Shown piece after piece: positions 25,922-35,268 of a stretch of 64,000 bases of DNA (within the stretch, counting starts at the first letter, position 1; the number at the start of each line of letters is the position of its first letter). The stretch spans positions 74,914 through 138,913 of the forward strand of contig JBBQJW010000009.1 of assembly GCA_038326325.1 (NCBI GenBank), read 5' to 3'. The translations under genes and the position numbers were made by a program. The DNA comes from UBA10324 sp038326325 (lineage in GTDB: Bacteria; Bacteroidota; Bacteroidia; Chitinophagales; UBA10324). The notes under the pieces were generated by a model, which was given only the letters and a program-made list of their open reading frames with translations, was not told the origin of the DNA and ran no database searches.

Positions 25922-25964
25922 CTCACAAATAAACCAAATTTTTATTGCGGCGATTGAGCGGTTG
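25922..25964 (+). repeat. 43-nt repeat, copy 2
   Basis: It agrees with 25156-25198 at 41 of 43 positions, in the same orientation, 42 bp upstream of the start of the 25275-25880 gene. Confidence 0.75.
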
Positions 25965-26079
25965 AATTTTTTTTTCTTCAACAGCAACAACAAACCTAAC
26001 ATAAACCTTAGTGCAATTTTTACTTCACCCGCTTCACCGCCCATCCGCTACGGTCGGGCAAAATGCCGCGCTGATATTT

Positions 26080-26160
26080 AAGACCATTCGGAAAATTTGC
26101 GAAGCCCTCGAAATAAAAATGAAAGACCTTTTCGACGAGGAGCTGAGTGTTACAGTGTAA
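26080..26160 (+). pseudogene. C-terminal remnant of an XRE-family HTH regulator
   Basis: A 26-codon stretch ending in TAA at 26158 reads KTIRKICEALEIKMKDLFDE near its start. This is the usual end of an XRE (Cro/CI-type) helix-turn-helix domain, in which TI.KI..AL.I...DLF closes the fold. The rest of the domain is not found upstream in any frame, so this is a fragment. Its last codons contain the paired TGTTACA/TGTAACA. Confidence 0.6.
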
Positions 26161-26162
26161 CA
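26148..26162. repeat. Inverted pair of TGTWACA words
   Basis: TGTTACA (26148-26154) and TGTAACA (26156-26162) are arms of an inverted repeat with a one-base spacer, at the end of the HTH remnant. The only other tight pair noticed is a direct one at 8327-8342. Confidence 0.7.
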
Positions 26163-26180
26163 TTTTGTGCAAGCATCCTG

Positions 26181-26747
26181 TTATACTTGTAATAATCCCC
26201 GAAAACCCCTTGCAGCGTAATAAGATTCAGCACCGTTGTGATACACGAATACATTGTTGTAACGGCGGTCGCAGAATATAGCACCACCAAGTTCTCTAAT
26301 TGCAGTTGGTGTTTTTACCCAACTCGATGTTTTTAAATCGAACTTACCAAGTAGCTGTAACACTCGGTATTGTTCTTCGGTTAAAAGTTCAATGCCTATT
26401 GAAGTCGCAAAATCATGGGCGCTGTTTTTAGGTTTATTCTCTTTTCTCGAATCGAGGGCATCGCCGTCGTAACAAAAACTTCTTCGACCTGCGGGGCTTT
26501 CAGCTGAACAATCATAAAAAATTAATTTGTCGTTCTTTTTATCATAATCAACTAAATCAGGTTCTCCACCTGATCTTTCCATTTCGTTGAGCGACCACAA
26601 CTTTTCATTATTAACTTCCAGCTTTGCCTGAACTTTATTCCATTCAAGACCTATATGTCGGTTCATATTTTTCTCAAAACGAACTTTCAAAGTCCTGAAT
26701 AATTCTATTATTTCTTTGGGTGACAATTTTTTTTTCATCGTATTCAT
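26181..26747 (-). CDS. DUF4256 family protein
   Basis: This 188-residue soluble protein has the pattern of DUF4256: ELFRTLKVRFEKNMNRHIGLEWNKVQAKL, MERSGGEPDLV, FYDCSAESPAGRRSFCYDGDALDSRK, and the ending FCDRRYNNVFVYHNGAESYYAARGFRGLL. Its function is unknown. It follows the YdeI-like gene by 19 bp on the same strand and is probably co-transcribed. Confidence 0.8.
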   Translation of the reverse strand: MNTMKKKLSPKEIIELFRTLKVRFEKNMNRHIGLEWNKVQAKLEVNNEKLWSLNEMERSGGEPDLVDYDKKNDKLIFYDCSAESPAGRRSFCYDGDALDSRKENKPKNSAHDFATSIGIELLTEEQYRVLQLLGKFDLKTSSWVKTPTAIRELGGAIFCDRRYNNVFVYHNGAESYYAARGFRGLLQV

Positions 26748-26766
26748 TTAATAAAAAGATTAAATA

Positions 26767-27378
26767 TTAATCCTCCAATCCCTTTCCAGCAAGTATTTGT
26801 TCTGTGTATTTTTCAATTCGTGCTTCGCGGGTTTTGGATTGTTTGGCTGAAGAAAAGTAGAGTAAGTATCCGCGCTGACGCCCGGGTGTCAATTCATAAA
26901 AAGATTTTTTAATTGCGGGGGTTTCGTTCAGTTTAGCTTGAAATTCTTCAGGCATTTTAAACTCAGCGGTTTTTTTCATTGACACTTTCATACCGGACTC
27001 TTCTACTTTAACAGCTTCATAGATATATGACTTCAAATTTTTTTCCATCTTCATTATCTGCTGAAGAGAGGTGAACCGCATTTGTCGCGCCGCCTGTACA
27101 TTCTCAGTTTGCTGAATGAGAATATTTTTTTTATCCTTTAACAGGGTGCCTTTGAAAAATAACACAGCACAGTATTCTTTAAACACATGTATGAGCACGA
27201 TATTTTTTTTCTCGAACGAATAACAAGGGCATCCCCATTTTAATTCTTCAGTAAGGTCACAGTCCAGAATAATAGTTCTCAATTTTTCAATTTCCAATTG
27301 CCACCGTTTGGATTTTGTAAAGTACCAATCAACTTTCGAATTCATCATGCTATCTGTAATGGATTTATTTCCGCTCAA
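26767..27378 (-). CDS. YdeI/DUF1801 family protein
   Basis: This 203-residue protein has an N-terminal DUF1801-type domain (LRTIILDCDLTEELKWGCPCYSFEKKNIVLIHVFKEYCAVLFFKG) and a C-terminal YdeI-type helical domain (FKMPEEFQAKLNETPAIKKSFYELTPGRQRGYLLYFSSAKQSKTREARIEKY). The family is linked in some bacteria to membrane-protein or peptide resistance, but the biochemical role is not known. It forms a two-gene unit with the DUF4256 gene. Confidence 0.82.
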   Translation of the reverse strand: MSGNKSITDSMMNSKVDWYFTKSKRWQLEIEKLRTIILDCDLTEELKWGCPCYSFEKKNIVLIHVFKEYCAVLFFKGTLLKDKKNILIQQTENVQAARQMRFTSLQQIMKMEKNLKSYIYEAVKVEESGMKVSMKKTAEFKMPEEFQAKLNETPAIKKSFYELTPGRQRGYLLYFSSAKQSKTREARIEKYTEQILAGKGLED

Positions 27379-27490
27379 ATATAAGACCCTTGCTTTTTTA
27401 AGCGTGTCAAACTCCTGAAAAATTCTTAATCGAAAAATAATTTGAACAAACTATTGAAGAAAGAAGTGTTATGGTGTAACAGTAAACATA

Positions 27491-27526
27491 AAAAAAGAGC
27501 CACCCAAACTGAGCAGCTCTTTTTCT
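27491..27526. terminator. Terminator after the degP-like gene
   Basis: The arms AAAAAAGAGC (27491-27500) and GCTCTTTTT (27516-27524) form a hairpin with T and A runs on opposite sides. It lies 23 bp beyond the protease stop on the minus strand. TGTWACA words flank it at 27475 and 27542. Confidence 0.75.
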
Positions 27527-27548
27527 TCCTTAATCTAAAACTGTTACA

Positions 27549-29042
27549 CTACAATCCGAATGCATAAAAGTATTGCCCTGGCGCATCAGGATAGGTTCCT
27601 TCAATCATCACTCCGCCGGTCTTATTTTCTAACACAGATCTTAAATCAGCAACTGATTTAATTGATTTGTTGTCAACCTTTGTAATAATAAATCCCTCGC
27701 GGATGTCAGTGTAACGGGAGAGTTTGCCATCAGTGATTTTCACCACCTTAGCTCCACCTGCTAATCCTAAATCTTTTTTATCCTTAGCAGAAATATCAGC
27801 GAACTGCGCTCCGAGCAACGAGAATGTTGCAGTTGATTGCTCATCCAAACTCACATTGCCTTCTCTGTTTTTCAAAATCACATTAGCAACTTTTTCTTCT
27901 CCGTTACGGATATAGTTAACAGTTATTTTATCACCAGGGTGATAATTCGCAACCTGTTCCTGCAATGAAGGGACACTGTTAACTGCTGTTCCATTAATCC
28001 GTGTAACAACATCGCCAACTTTTATTCCCGCTTCTTCAGCAGCGCTTCCATTATAAATAGTGTCGATGTAAACTCCTTTTAAATCATTCAGACTTTTTTC
28101 TTTCATCAATTCACTGGTGATGTCAGCGATTCCAACACCGAGATAACCGCGCTGCACATTTCCAAATTTCATTAAATCACCAACTACTTTGCGAACAATA
28201 TTCACCGGAACAGCGAACGAATATCCAGCAAACGAACCAGTAGGAGTGGCGATGGCGCTGTTGATTCCAACTAATTCTCCCTGTGGATTTACCAATGCAC
28301 CACCACTGTTTCCCGGGTTAACGGCAGCATCAGTCTGAATATAACTTTCAATCACACCTTTATTATCAGTGTCTTTTAAAATATTAATGTTGCGACCTTT
28401 CGCGCTCACAATTCCAGCTGTAACAGTTGATTCAAGATTAAAAGGATTTCCAACCGCTAATACCCACTGACCTACTTTAACCGAATCAGAATTTCCGAAT
28501 AATATGAACGGAAGGTTTTTTTCATCAATCTTAATCACCGCCAAATCAGTTGAAGGATCAGTTCCAATAACTTTTGCATCGTACTCACCTTTATCAGATA
28601 AAATAACAGTGAACTTATCTCCATTTTCAACCACATGATTATTGGTTACTATGTAACCGTCATCAGAAATTATAACTCCTGACCCTGATGATTCCTGTGG
28701 TTGATTGTGATAAGGATCTATTTGCCCCCAATTAAACTGGTCACCAAAAAAATCGTGGAACGGATCATTACTATAGCCTCGATTTGATACCGGTTTCGGA
28801 GAATAAAATGTTTTGATGTGAACAACTGCAGGAGTTGTCATTGCTGCTGCATAAGTGAAATCAAGATTACCAGGAATACCGACCTGGCTTCCGGTAAATC
28901 TCGCCAATCGTGCCGCAGTTTGTTGTTGCTCGAAACGATAACCTGCATTGAAGTCACCCTTAAAATAACCAATGGCAGCCACAGTAAGCACGGAGCTTAA
29001 CACTGCCACTAACACTGTTGAACTTAATTTTCTGTTGTTCAT
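27549..29042 (-). CDS. DegP/HtrA-type periplasmic serine protease
   Basis: This 497-residue protein is a quality-control protease and chaperone of the envelope. An N-terminal membrane anchor or uncleaved signal (STVLVAVLSSVLTVAAIGYF) is followed by a trypsin-like domain with His136 (TNNHVVEN), Asp166 (STDLAVI) and Ser246 (NPGNSGGAL). Two PDZ domains follow (about 290-390 and 410-495). The length and domain order match DegP/DegQ. It is a single gene with a 185-bp leader and its own terminator, which would suit envelope-stress control. Confidence 0.93.
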   Translation of the reverse strand: MNNRKLSSTVLVAVLSSVLTVAAIGYFKGDFNAGYRFEQQQTAARLARFTGSQVGIPGNLDFTYAAAMTTPAVVHIKTFYSPKPVSNRGYSNDPFHDFFGDQFNWGQIDPYHNQPQESSGSGVIISDDGYIVTNNHVVENGDKFTVILSDKGEYDAKVIGTDPSTDLAVIKIDEKNLPFILFGNSDSVKVGQWVLAVGNPFNLESTVTAGIVSAKGRNINILKDTDNKGVIESYIQTDAAVNPGNSGGALVNPQGELVGINSAIATPTGSFAGYSFAVPVNIVRKVVGDLMKFGNVQRGYLGVGIADITSELMKEKSLNDLKGVYIDTIYNGSAAEEAGIKVGDVVTRINGTAVNSVPSLQEQVANYHPGDKITVNYIRNGEEKVANVILKNREGNVSLDEQSTATFSLLGAQFADISAKDKKDLGLAGGAKVVKITDGKLSRYTDIREGFIITKVDNKSIKSVADLRSVLENKTGGVMIEGTYPDAPGQYFYAFGL

Positions 29043-29227
29043 TTTGAAAATGATTTATGTTTTTAATGGTTTAATTTTTAGAAATTTGGTGCTGCACTTT
29101 TTACAAATTATATGCCGATGAACGAAGGTCCTTTGAAAATTATTTTACGGAACGAAAAACTATTTTTCATTTTGGTAAGTAATAATCTTAACTTTTTGAA
29201 GCGTTGTCAGGCAGCTAAAGTTACACT

Positions 29228-30013
29228 ATGATTTTAAAATTCAGCAAGTATCAGGGAGCGGGAAATGATTTCGTCATGTTAAATGGCAATAACATTTCAG
29301 AATTAAAAAGTTCAGACATAAAAAAACTTTGCGACCGGTATTTCGGAATTGGAGCCGATGGATTAATCATCATTAAAAAATCTGTAGCTGCTGACTATGA
29401 AATGGTGTATTACAATGCTGATGGAAATATTGGCAGTATGTGTGGCAATGGTGCACGATGCGCTGCAAAATTTTCACTCGCTCAGGGAATCATTCAATCC
29501 AACATTATTAATTTCAAAGCTTACGATGGAAATCACACTGCTAAAATTTTTCCTGATGGAGTGGTTAAAATCAGCATGAGCGAGGTTAAAAAATGGGAGA
29601 GGAGAGGAGATGATTTTATATTGGATACAGGCTCCCCGCATTATGTTAAATATGTTTCCGGGCTTTCTGAAGTGAGTGTAAAAGAAGAAGGAAAAAAAAT
29701 CCGTTACAGTAAAGAATTTGTTGAGTATGGAATCAATGTAAATTTTGCAGAAGAAATAAATGGCGCATTGTCAATGAGAACTTATGAGCGCGGAGTAGAA
29801 GATGAAACTTTAGCCTGTGGAACCGGAACTGTTGCTGTTGCTCTTTGCAATTTATTAAAAAACAAAAGTCTTATAGTTGGAAAATATGAAGTTGCGATAA
29901 ATGCCTTAGGAGGCGATTTAAAAGTTATAGTTGAATATGGAAACGATATTTTCAAAAACATTTACCTCATAGGTCCTGCTGAAAAAGTTTTCGATGGAGA
30001 GTTTGAACTGTGA
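29228..30013 (+). CDS. dapF: Diaminopimelate epimerase
   Basis: This 261-residue enzyme converts LL-DAP to meso-DAP for lysine and peptidoglycan synthesis. Both catalytic cysteines are present: Cys72 in MCGNGARC and Cys197 in ETLACGTGT. The N-terminal KYQGAGNDFVML is typical. No other lysine-pathway gene is adjacent. It contains no TGTWACA word, unlike most neighbours. Confidence 0.95.
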   Translation: MILKFSKYQGAGNDFVMLNGNNISELKSSDIKKLCDRYFGIGADGLIIIKKSVAADYEMVYYNADGNIGSMCGNGARCAAKFSLAQGIIQSNIINFKAYDGNHTAKIFPDGVVKISMSEVKKWERRGDDFILDTGSPHYVKYVSGLSEVSVKEEGKKIRYSKEFVEYGINVNFAEEINGALSMRTYERGVEDETLACGTGTVAVALCNLLKNKSLIVGKYEVAINALGGDLKVIVEYGNDIFKNIYLIGPAEKVFDGEFEL

Positions 30014-30088
30014 AAAATATTCTGACAGTCTTCTGACAAATCATTTGACTTTTATTAATGAAATTTGAGATTAAGGTAAAATGATTTT

Positions 30089-30802
30089 ATGAGTACAGTT
30101 TATTATCTCCCCATATTAACCGCCTTGCTTTCTGCACTGTTCTGCATTGAACTTATTCGTCAGTGGTTTAAAAGTCCGTCAAGATTTTTTGGTTGGTGGA
30201 TTGTTGGAATATTTTTTTATGGTGCAGGAACGGTTCCGGAAGCCATTACTGCATTCGTTGGTTGGAACGAATATGTTTTTAAAGCGTGGTACATACTTGG
30301 CGCTTTGATTGGCGGATTTCCATTAGCACAGGGGACAATTTATCTGATCATAAAAAAAAATCCGGCTGATTTTTTATCTGTACTTTTTATTCCTGTAATT
30401 ATCGTTGGTGCAATAGATGTAATTCTTAGTCCAATTGATTATTCTCAAATTGAAACTTATAGATTATCAGGAAAAGTGTTACAGGCACAGGAAATTAAAA
30501 TTTTCACGATTGTAATTAATACTTATTCATTATTGTTTTTTGTAGGAGGAACAGTTTATTCTGCGGTCGGTTATTGGCGAAAAAAATTATCACTCAATCG
30601 TTGTTACGGTAACCTGTTAATTGCTTTTGGTGGACTGCTACCGGGAATAGGCGGTGCTTTCATGCACTTTGAGCACAATGCTGCTCTCTACATTTCTGAA
30701 TTTCTGGGGATTATTTTTATTTATCTCGGCTATACAGTTTATAAAAACGATAAGCCAAATAAGATTCCGATTAAGACAAGATCAGAAGTTAATCCCTTTT
30801 AA
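30089..30802 (+). CDS. Seven-helix membrane protein, function unknown
   Basis: This 237-residue protein has seven hydrophobic segments evenly spaced along its length (first YYLPILTALLSALFCIELI, last YISEFLGIIFIYLGYTVY) and a short basic tail. The pattern recalls 7TM sensor modules, but no signalling domain is attached. Its last 21 bp overlap the end of the convergent LytTR gene, which may reflect a paired function or simple compaction. No family is recognised. Confidence 0.65.
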   Translation: MSTVYYLPILTALLSALFCIELIRQWFKSPSRFFGWWIVGIFFYGAGTVPEAITAFVGWNEYVFKAWYILGALIGGFPLAQGTIYLIIKKNPADFLSVLFIPVIIVGAIDVILSPIDYSQIETYRLSGKVLQAQEIKIFTIVINTYSLLFFVGGTVYSAVGYWRKKLSLNRCYGNLLIAFGGLLPGIGGAFMHFEHNAALYISEFLGIIFIYLGYTVYKNDKPNKIPIKTRSEVNPF

Positions 30803-31195
30803 TTTGGTTATATGAAATCGAATTAGCTTTTCTTTTCTGCGGGAAGCAGTTACTATTTCAGTATTTCGCAAGGTAATTACCAAGGGAGAATTAGTTGTTA
30901 CACCAGTAACATAACACAGATTAATAATGTATGATTTATGAATCCTGGCAAGCAACGGATTAGTAATTTTTTTTTCGTGCTGCGCAATATTATAGGAGTT
31001 CATAATTACAGACCTATCAGCAAGATAGAATTTTGAATAGCTGCCGTCAGCTTCAATTTTTACTAATTCGCTCGCACGAATTACCTTTTTAATTTTCTTA
31101 TTCGTGTTTAAAATAAATTGTTCATCTAATGAATTAAAATGCGGTGTTAAGTCCAGATTTATCTTATTGTCATTTGAGTTAGCAATAGATTTCAA
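30782..31195 (-). CDS. LytTR DNA-binding domain protein (no receiver domain)
   Basis: This 137-residue protein consists of a short N-terminal segment and a LytTR domain (about residues 38-135): VIRASELVKIEADGSYSKFYLADRSVIMNSYNIAQHEKK...LLARIHKSYIINLCYVTGV and ITLRNTEIVTASRRKEKLI. LytTR proteins bind DNA and usually follow a receiver domain, which is missing here. A membrane partner could provide the input. The convergent 7TM gene overlaps its 3' end. Confidence 0.88.
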   Translation of the reverse strand: MKSIANSNDNKINLDLTPHFNSLDEQFILNTNKKIKKVIRASELVKIEADGSYSKFYLADRSVIMNSYNIAQHEKKITNPLLARIHKSYIINLCYVTGVTTNSPLVITLRNTEIVTASRRKEKLIRFHITKLKGINF

Positions 31196-31508
31196 ATGCT
31201 GTTTACCGTTTAAAATGATCTTAAAAAATCTTAATGCGATAAAGTTGAACAGATATTTGAAAGCGTTAAGAGTTGTTTTGTATTCGGTAAGAATTATTTG
31301 CCTATCGGATAATACACAGTCGGTTTTCTACTGATAAACTAAAATTCCTTATGAAACCCCATTGGATGGATGTGAAGTCCAATATACTGGTTTCCCTGTG
31401 TAATCATCCTAATTGATTGATATAAATTGTCTTATAATTAATATTATGTTAAGTATTAAAATCAAAAGAAAGCCCCGCTATTAAAACGGGGCTTCTCTAT
31501 GTGGTTAC
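31196..31508. other. 313-bp gap between the LytTR and TPR genes
   Basis: Apart from the terminator of the TPR gene at about 31470-31500, nothing clear is seen. The DNA is AT-rich, and the LytTR promoter must lie in its left part. Confidence 0.5.
31466..31497 (-). terminator. Terminator of the TPR gene
   Basis: The arms AGCCCCG (31471-31477) and CGGGGCT (31487-31493) form a stem followed on the minus strand by a T-rich stretch (TTTCTTTTGATTTT). It lies 12 bp after the TPR stop. Confidence 0.85.
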
Positions 31509-32672
31509 TTATTTACCTAACTTATCAATAGCTGCCTTCACTTCTGAAAGTTTGTCCATTTGATTTAATGTTGCATATAATTCTTTCAAGGCGTTAAGTG
31601 TTTCAAGGTCATCTCCTTTTATTGCTCTTGCTTTTTCCAAATATGGTAAACTCTTAGACAACAACGCGTCGCTTTCAGCCTTCAGTTTATCGTAACCTTT
31701 TTGATCGCTGGTTGGTAGATTATTCATTGCTTTAATTTTCTCAACAGCTTGGTTATATATCAATGCTCCTAAGCTATAGTTGGCTGTAAAATCTGAAGGA
31801 TTCAATTCTATTGCTTTCTCATAAGCCTTTCGAGCGTTTAAAGTATCCTTTGTGTTTTCATATGCGCTTCCAAGTGCCTGATACAAATCTCCACGAGTTG
31901 GTTCTTTAGTAATTGCCGCCTGAAGCTTTTCAATTACTTCGTTGAAACGATGACTGAATAAATAAAGATTCAATTGCTTAATGCGAAGATTCTGATCGGT
32001 TGGAAATTTTGCAATTCCTTTATCTAACTGTGCGATTGCTCCGGTTGTATCATTGGATGCAATTGATATGTCAGCAAGGTTTGAATAAATTTCAGGGTCT
32101 TCGAAATGCTTATCGTTTATGAGCGTGTTGTAAATCTTAGTTGCTTCATCATACTTCTTTAATTTAACTGCAGCGTTGGCTGCATAAAAACTTGCTGAAG
32201 TGTCAATGATATTTTGCTTGTAAGTTTTGTTTACCAATTCATAAATCGAAGAAACTTTCATGAAGTTATTATAAGCAGTTTGATAGTCTCGCGCATTGTA
32301 AGGAATCACTGCTTCGTTGAAAGTATAATATGCAATCGTGAGCCAGGGATTCATCATGTCAATAGTGAATTCTCCTTTTGCATCTAACTCCTGCGCTTTT
32401 TTGTAACTATTGTATGCTTCATTCAGGTCATTTACACTTTTGTCTTTTCGAGTTGTGTCGTTATAAATAGCGAGATAAATATTTCCACGATAAAACCAGG
32501 TCTTAGCAAGGTTGATTGTGGTTGCTTCAATTGAAGCGGCATTGATTGCAGTTCTCGCTTTATCAAGTTCTCCGTTGTTTAAATAATTCCATGCGCTTAC
32601 AACTTGTGATTTCTGTGCAAATGAAATTGTGCTGAGTGTTACAGCTATCAAAACAAAAATGATTCTCTTCAT
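31509..32672 (-). CDS. Secreted TPR-repeat protein
   Basis: This 387-residue protein has a signal peptide (MKRIIFVLIAVTLSTISFAQ) and about seven tetratricopeptide-type helical pairs, for example GDLYQALGSAYENTKDTLNA next to RKAYEKAIELNP. It is probably a periplasmic scaffold. It follows gyrA by 58 bp on the same strand and may share its transcript, ending at the terminator near 31480. The partner is unknown. Confidence 0.82.
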   Translation of the reverse strand: MKRIIFVLIAVTLSTISFAQKSQVVSAWNYLNNGELDKARTAINAASIEATTINLAKTWFYRGNIYLAIYNDTTRKDKSVNDLNEAYNSYKKAQELDAKGEFTIDMMNPWLTIAYYTFNEAVIPYNARDYQTAYNNFMKVSSIYELVNKTYKQNIIDTSASFYAANAAVKLKKYDEATKIYNTLINDKHFEDPEIYSNLADISIASNDTTGAIAQLDKGIAKFPTDQNLRIKQLNLYLFSHRFNEVIEKLQAAITKEPTRGDLYQALGSAYENTKDTLNARKAYEKAIELNPSDFTANYSLGALIYNQAVEKIKAMNNLPTSDQKGYDKLKAESDALLSKSLPYLEKARAIKGDDLETLNALKELYATLNQMDKLSEVKAAIDKLGK

Positions 32673-32730
32673 TATGTTAAGTGGGTTGATGTTTTTAATT
32701 AATTGTATTGCTTATTATTTCTACTATAAT

Positions 32731-35268
32731 CTATTGAACTTCAGGTGCCGGAGAATCGGTTGGTGAATCGTTATTCAGGTTTTCTCCTTCGGTTGATGGT
32801 GTGTCAATATTAGTTTCCGGAATGATCATTTCGGAATCAATTTTTGCAACCGAACCAATCACATCATCATCAGCCAGACGAATTAAACGAACTCCCTGTG
32901 TTGCTCTTCCCTGCACTTTCACTTCATCCATGCTCATTCGAATTGTAACACCCGAACGATTAATAATCATCAATTCATCTTTTTCGGTAATATCCTTTAA
33001 AGCAATTAACCGACCAGTCTTGGGTGTAACACTTAATGTCTTCACTCCTTTTCCTCCACGATTAGTAATTCTGTATTCATCGAGGTCAGAGCGCTTGCCA
33101 TACCCCTTTTCTGAGACCACCAGAATAGTTGACTCTTTATCGTCTTTGTCAATGGTGATGATTCCAATTACCTCATCGGTCTTTGTACAGGTAATTCCCT
33201 TCACACCAATAGCAGTTCTGCCTACAGCGCGGAATTTATTTTCGGGGAAACGAATAGCGCGACCCGAACGAACTGCGATTAATATTTCACAATTGCCGTT
33301 GGTTTGTTTCACATCTAACAATTCATCACCTTCTTCAATTGTTATAGCAATGATTCCGTTGTTGCGGGGACGGCTGAATTGTTCGAGTGTTGTTTTCTTA
33401 ATGGTTCCTTGCTTGGTACAGAATATCAGGAAGTGAGACTTTAAATATTCAGGATCATCGAGATGACGAATATCAATAATCGCTTTCACTGAATCACCTG
33501 CTTCGAGATTCAATAAGTTTTGTACCGCTCTTCCTTTTCCAGTTTTATTTCCTTCGGGAATGGTGTACACTTTTTTCCAGAAACATTTTCCTTTATCAGT
33601 AAATATTAAAAGGTAATCGTGTGTGCTGGCAACAAAAATCTTTTCAATAAAATCTTCGTCGCGAGCGCTGCCACCCATTGCTCCTTTGCCGCCACGACCT
33701 TGCACACGATATTCGGATAAAGAAGTGCGCTTGATATAACCCAAATGCGAAATGGTAATCACCATGTCTTCTTCCTGAATGAGATCTTCCATATCAATCT
33801 CATCGGCGTTCATGACAATATCAGTCTTGCGCTCGTCGCCGTACTTGGTTTTTATTTCAATCATTTCATCCTTGATGATTTTGAATCGCAACACTTCATC
33901 AGATAGAATCTCTTTGAAGTAGGCAATCATTTTCATCAACTCTTCGTACTCTGCTTTTATTTTATCACGCTCTAATCCCGTGAGGCGCGATAAACGCATT
34001 TCGAGAATTGCTTTCGATTGCAACTCAGATAAACCGAAGGTGCTCATCAAACCTTCGCGTGCAATATCAGGAGTTTGAGAACCGCGTATCAATGCAATTA
34101 CTTCGTCTAGGTGATCGAGTGCAATTAATAATCCTTCGAGAATGTGAGCACGCTTTTCTGCTTCAGCTAAATCGAACTTTGTTCTACGAACAACAACTTC
34201 ATGTCGGAACTCAACAAAACTTCTTGTCATGTCAAGCAAGTTCATCAACTTCGGACGACCATGATCTAATGCAATATTATTTATGCTGAACGATGACTGT
34301 AACGGTGTGTACTGATACAGTTGATTCAACACCACATTCGGAATTGCATCTTTTTTCAATTCAACAACCACACGCATTCCATCGCGATCTGATTCATCGC
34401 GCACTTCGGAAATACCTTCAATCTTTTTCTCACCAACTAATTCATACATTTTAATAATGCACGAAGCTTTATTTACCTGGTAAGGAATTTCGGTGAAAAT
34501 GATTCGCTCGCGACCACTCTTCAATGTTTCGAAAGTGGATTTCGCCCGAACAATCACACGACCTCTTCCGGTTTTAAATCCTTCCTTCACTCCTGCTAAA
34601 CCATAGATGGTTCCACCCGTGGGGAAGTCGGGAGCTTTAACGAAATTCATTAACTCTTCAACAGTAATTTCTTTATTATCAATATAAGCGATAATACCAT
34701 CAACAACTTCAGATAAATTGTGAGGAAGAATATTGGTTGCCATTCCCACTGCAATACCTGATGCTCCATTTACCAACAATGCCGGAATGCGCGAAGGCAT
34801 TACAGTTGGCTCCTTTAAAGTATCATCGAAGTTGAGTTGAAAGTCAACAGTATCTTTTTCTAAATCAGCTAAAATTTCTTCAGCTATTTTTTGCAATCGC
34901 GCTTCGGTGTAACGCATTGCTGCAGGACTATCACCATCCACACTACCAAAGTTTCCCTGACCATCAACCAACGGATAACGCAAACTCCACTCCTGCGCCA
35001 TGCGCACCATTGCTTCATAAACGGAAGAGTCGCCGTGCGGGTGAAACTTACCGAGCACCTCTCCCACTATTCTCGCCGACTTTTTATAAGGGCGATTGCT
35101 CATAACACCGAGTTCATACATACCGAACAGCACACGACGCTGCACGGGTTTTAAACCATCGCGCACATCAGGTATGGCGCGCGATACTATTACCGACATC
35201 GAGTAATCGATGTAGGCGGTTTTCATTTCATCTTCAATATTTATCGGGATAATTTTTTCTCCTTCCAT
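32731..35268 (-). CDS. gyrA: DNA gyrase subunit A
   Basis: This 845-residue subunit breaks and rejoins DNA during negative supercoiling. The N-terminal MKTAYIDYSMSVIVSRAIPDVRDGLKPVQRR motif region, the quinolone-pocket segment GKFHPHGDSSVYEAMVRMAQ (Ser and Glu at the positions of E. coli 83 and 87, wild-type-like) and the catalytic Tyr in AAMRYTEARL are present. The C-terminal pinwheel carries a GyrA-box-like VQGRGGKGAMG, which separates GyrA from ParC. The acidic tail (TDSPAPEVQ) is short. It holds only two TGTWACA words, both near its 3' end. Confidence 0.97.
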   Translation of the reverse strand: MEGEKIIPINIEDEMKTAYIDYSMSVIVSRAIPDVRDGLKPVQRRVLFGMYELGVMSNRPYKKSARIVGEVLGKFHPHGDSSVYEAMVRMAQEWSLRYPLVDGQGNFGSVDGDSPAAMRYTEARLQKIAEEILADLEKDTVDFQLNFDDTLKEPTVMPSRIPALLVNGASGIAVGMATNILPHNLSEVVDGIIAYIDNKEITVEELMNFVKAPDFPTGGTIYGLAGVKEGFKTGRGRVIVRAKSTFETLKSGRERIIFTEIPYQVNKASCIIKMYELVGEKKIEGISEVRDESDRDGMRVVVELKKDAIPNVVLNQLYQYTPLQSSFSINNIALDHGRPKLMNLLDMTRSFVEFRHEVVVRRTKFDLAEAEKRAHILEGLLIALDHLDEVIALIRGSQTPDIAREGLMSTFGLSELQSKAILEMRLSRLTGLERDKIKAEYEELMKMIAYFKEILSDEVLRFKIIKDEMIEIKTKYGDERKTDIVMNADEIDMEDLIQEEDMVITISHLGYIKRTSLSEYRVQGRGGKGAMGGSARDEDFIEKIFVASTHDYLLIFTDKGKCFWKKVYTIPEGNKTGKGRAVQNLLNLEAGDSVKAIIDIRHLDDPEYLKSHFLIFCTKQGTIKKTTLEQFSRPRNNGIIAITIEEGDELLDVKQTNGNCEILIAVRSGRAIRFPENKFRAVGRTAIGVKGITCTKTDEVIGIITIDKDDKESTILVVSEKGYGKRSDLDEYRITNRGGKGVKTLSVTPKTGRLIALKDITEKDELMIINRSGVTIRMSMDEVKVQGRATQGVRLIRLADDDVIGSVAKIDSEMIIPETNIDTPSTEGENLNNDSPTDSPAPEVQ

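Larger units (their letters stand above)
25881..26180. other. 300-bp gap with repeats and a gene remnant
   Basis: This gap holds a TGTTACA word near 25901, the second 43-nt repeat (25922-25964), the second short repeat (25974-25996), and a remnant of a helix-turn-helix regulator (26080-26160). No intact gene is seen. The gap looks like scar DNA of past insertions. Confidence 0.6.
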
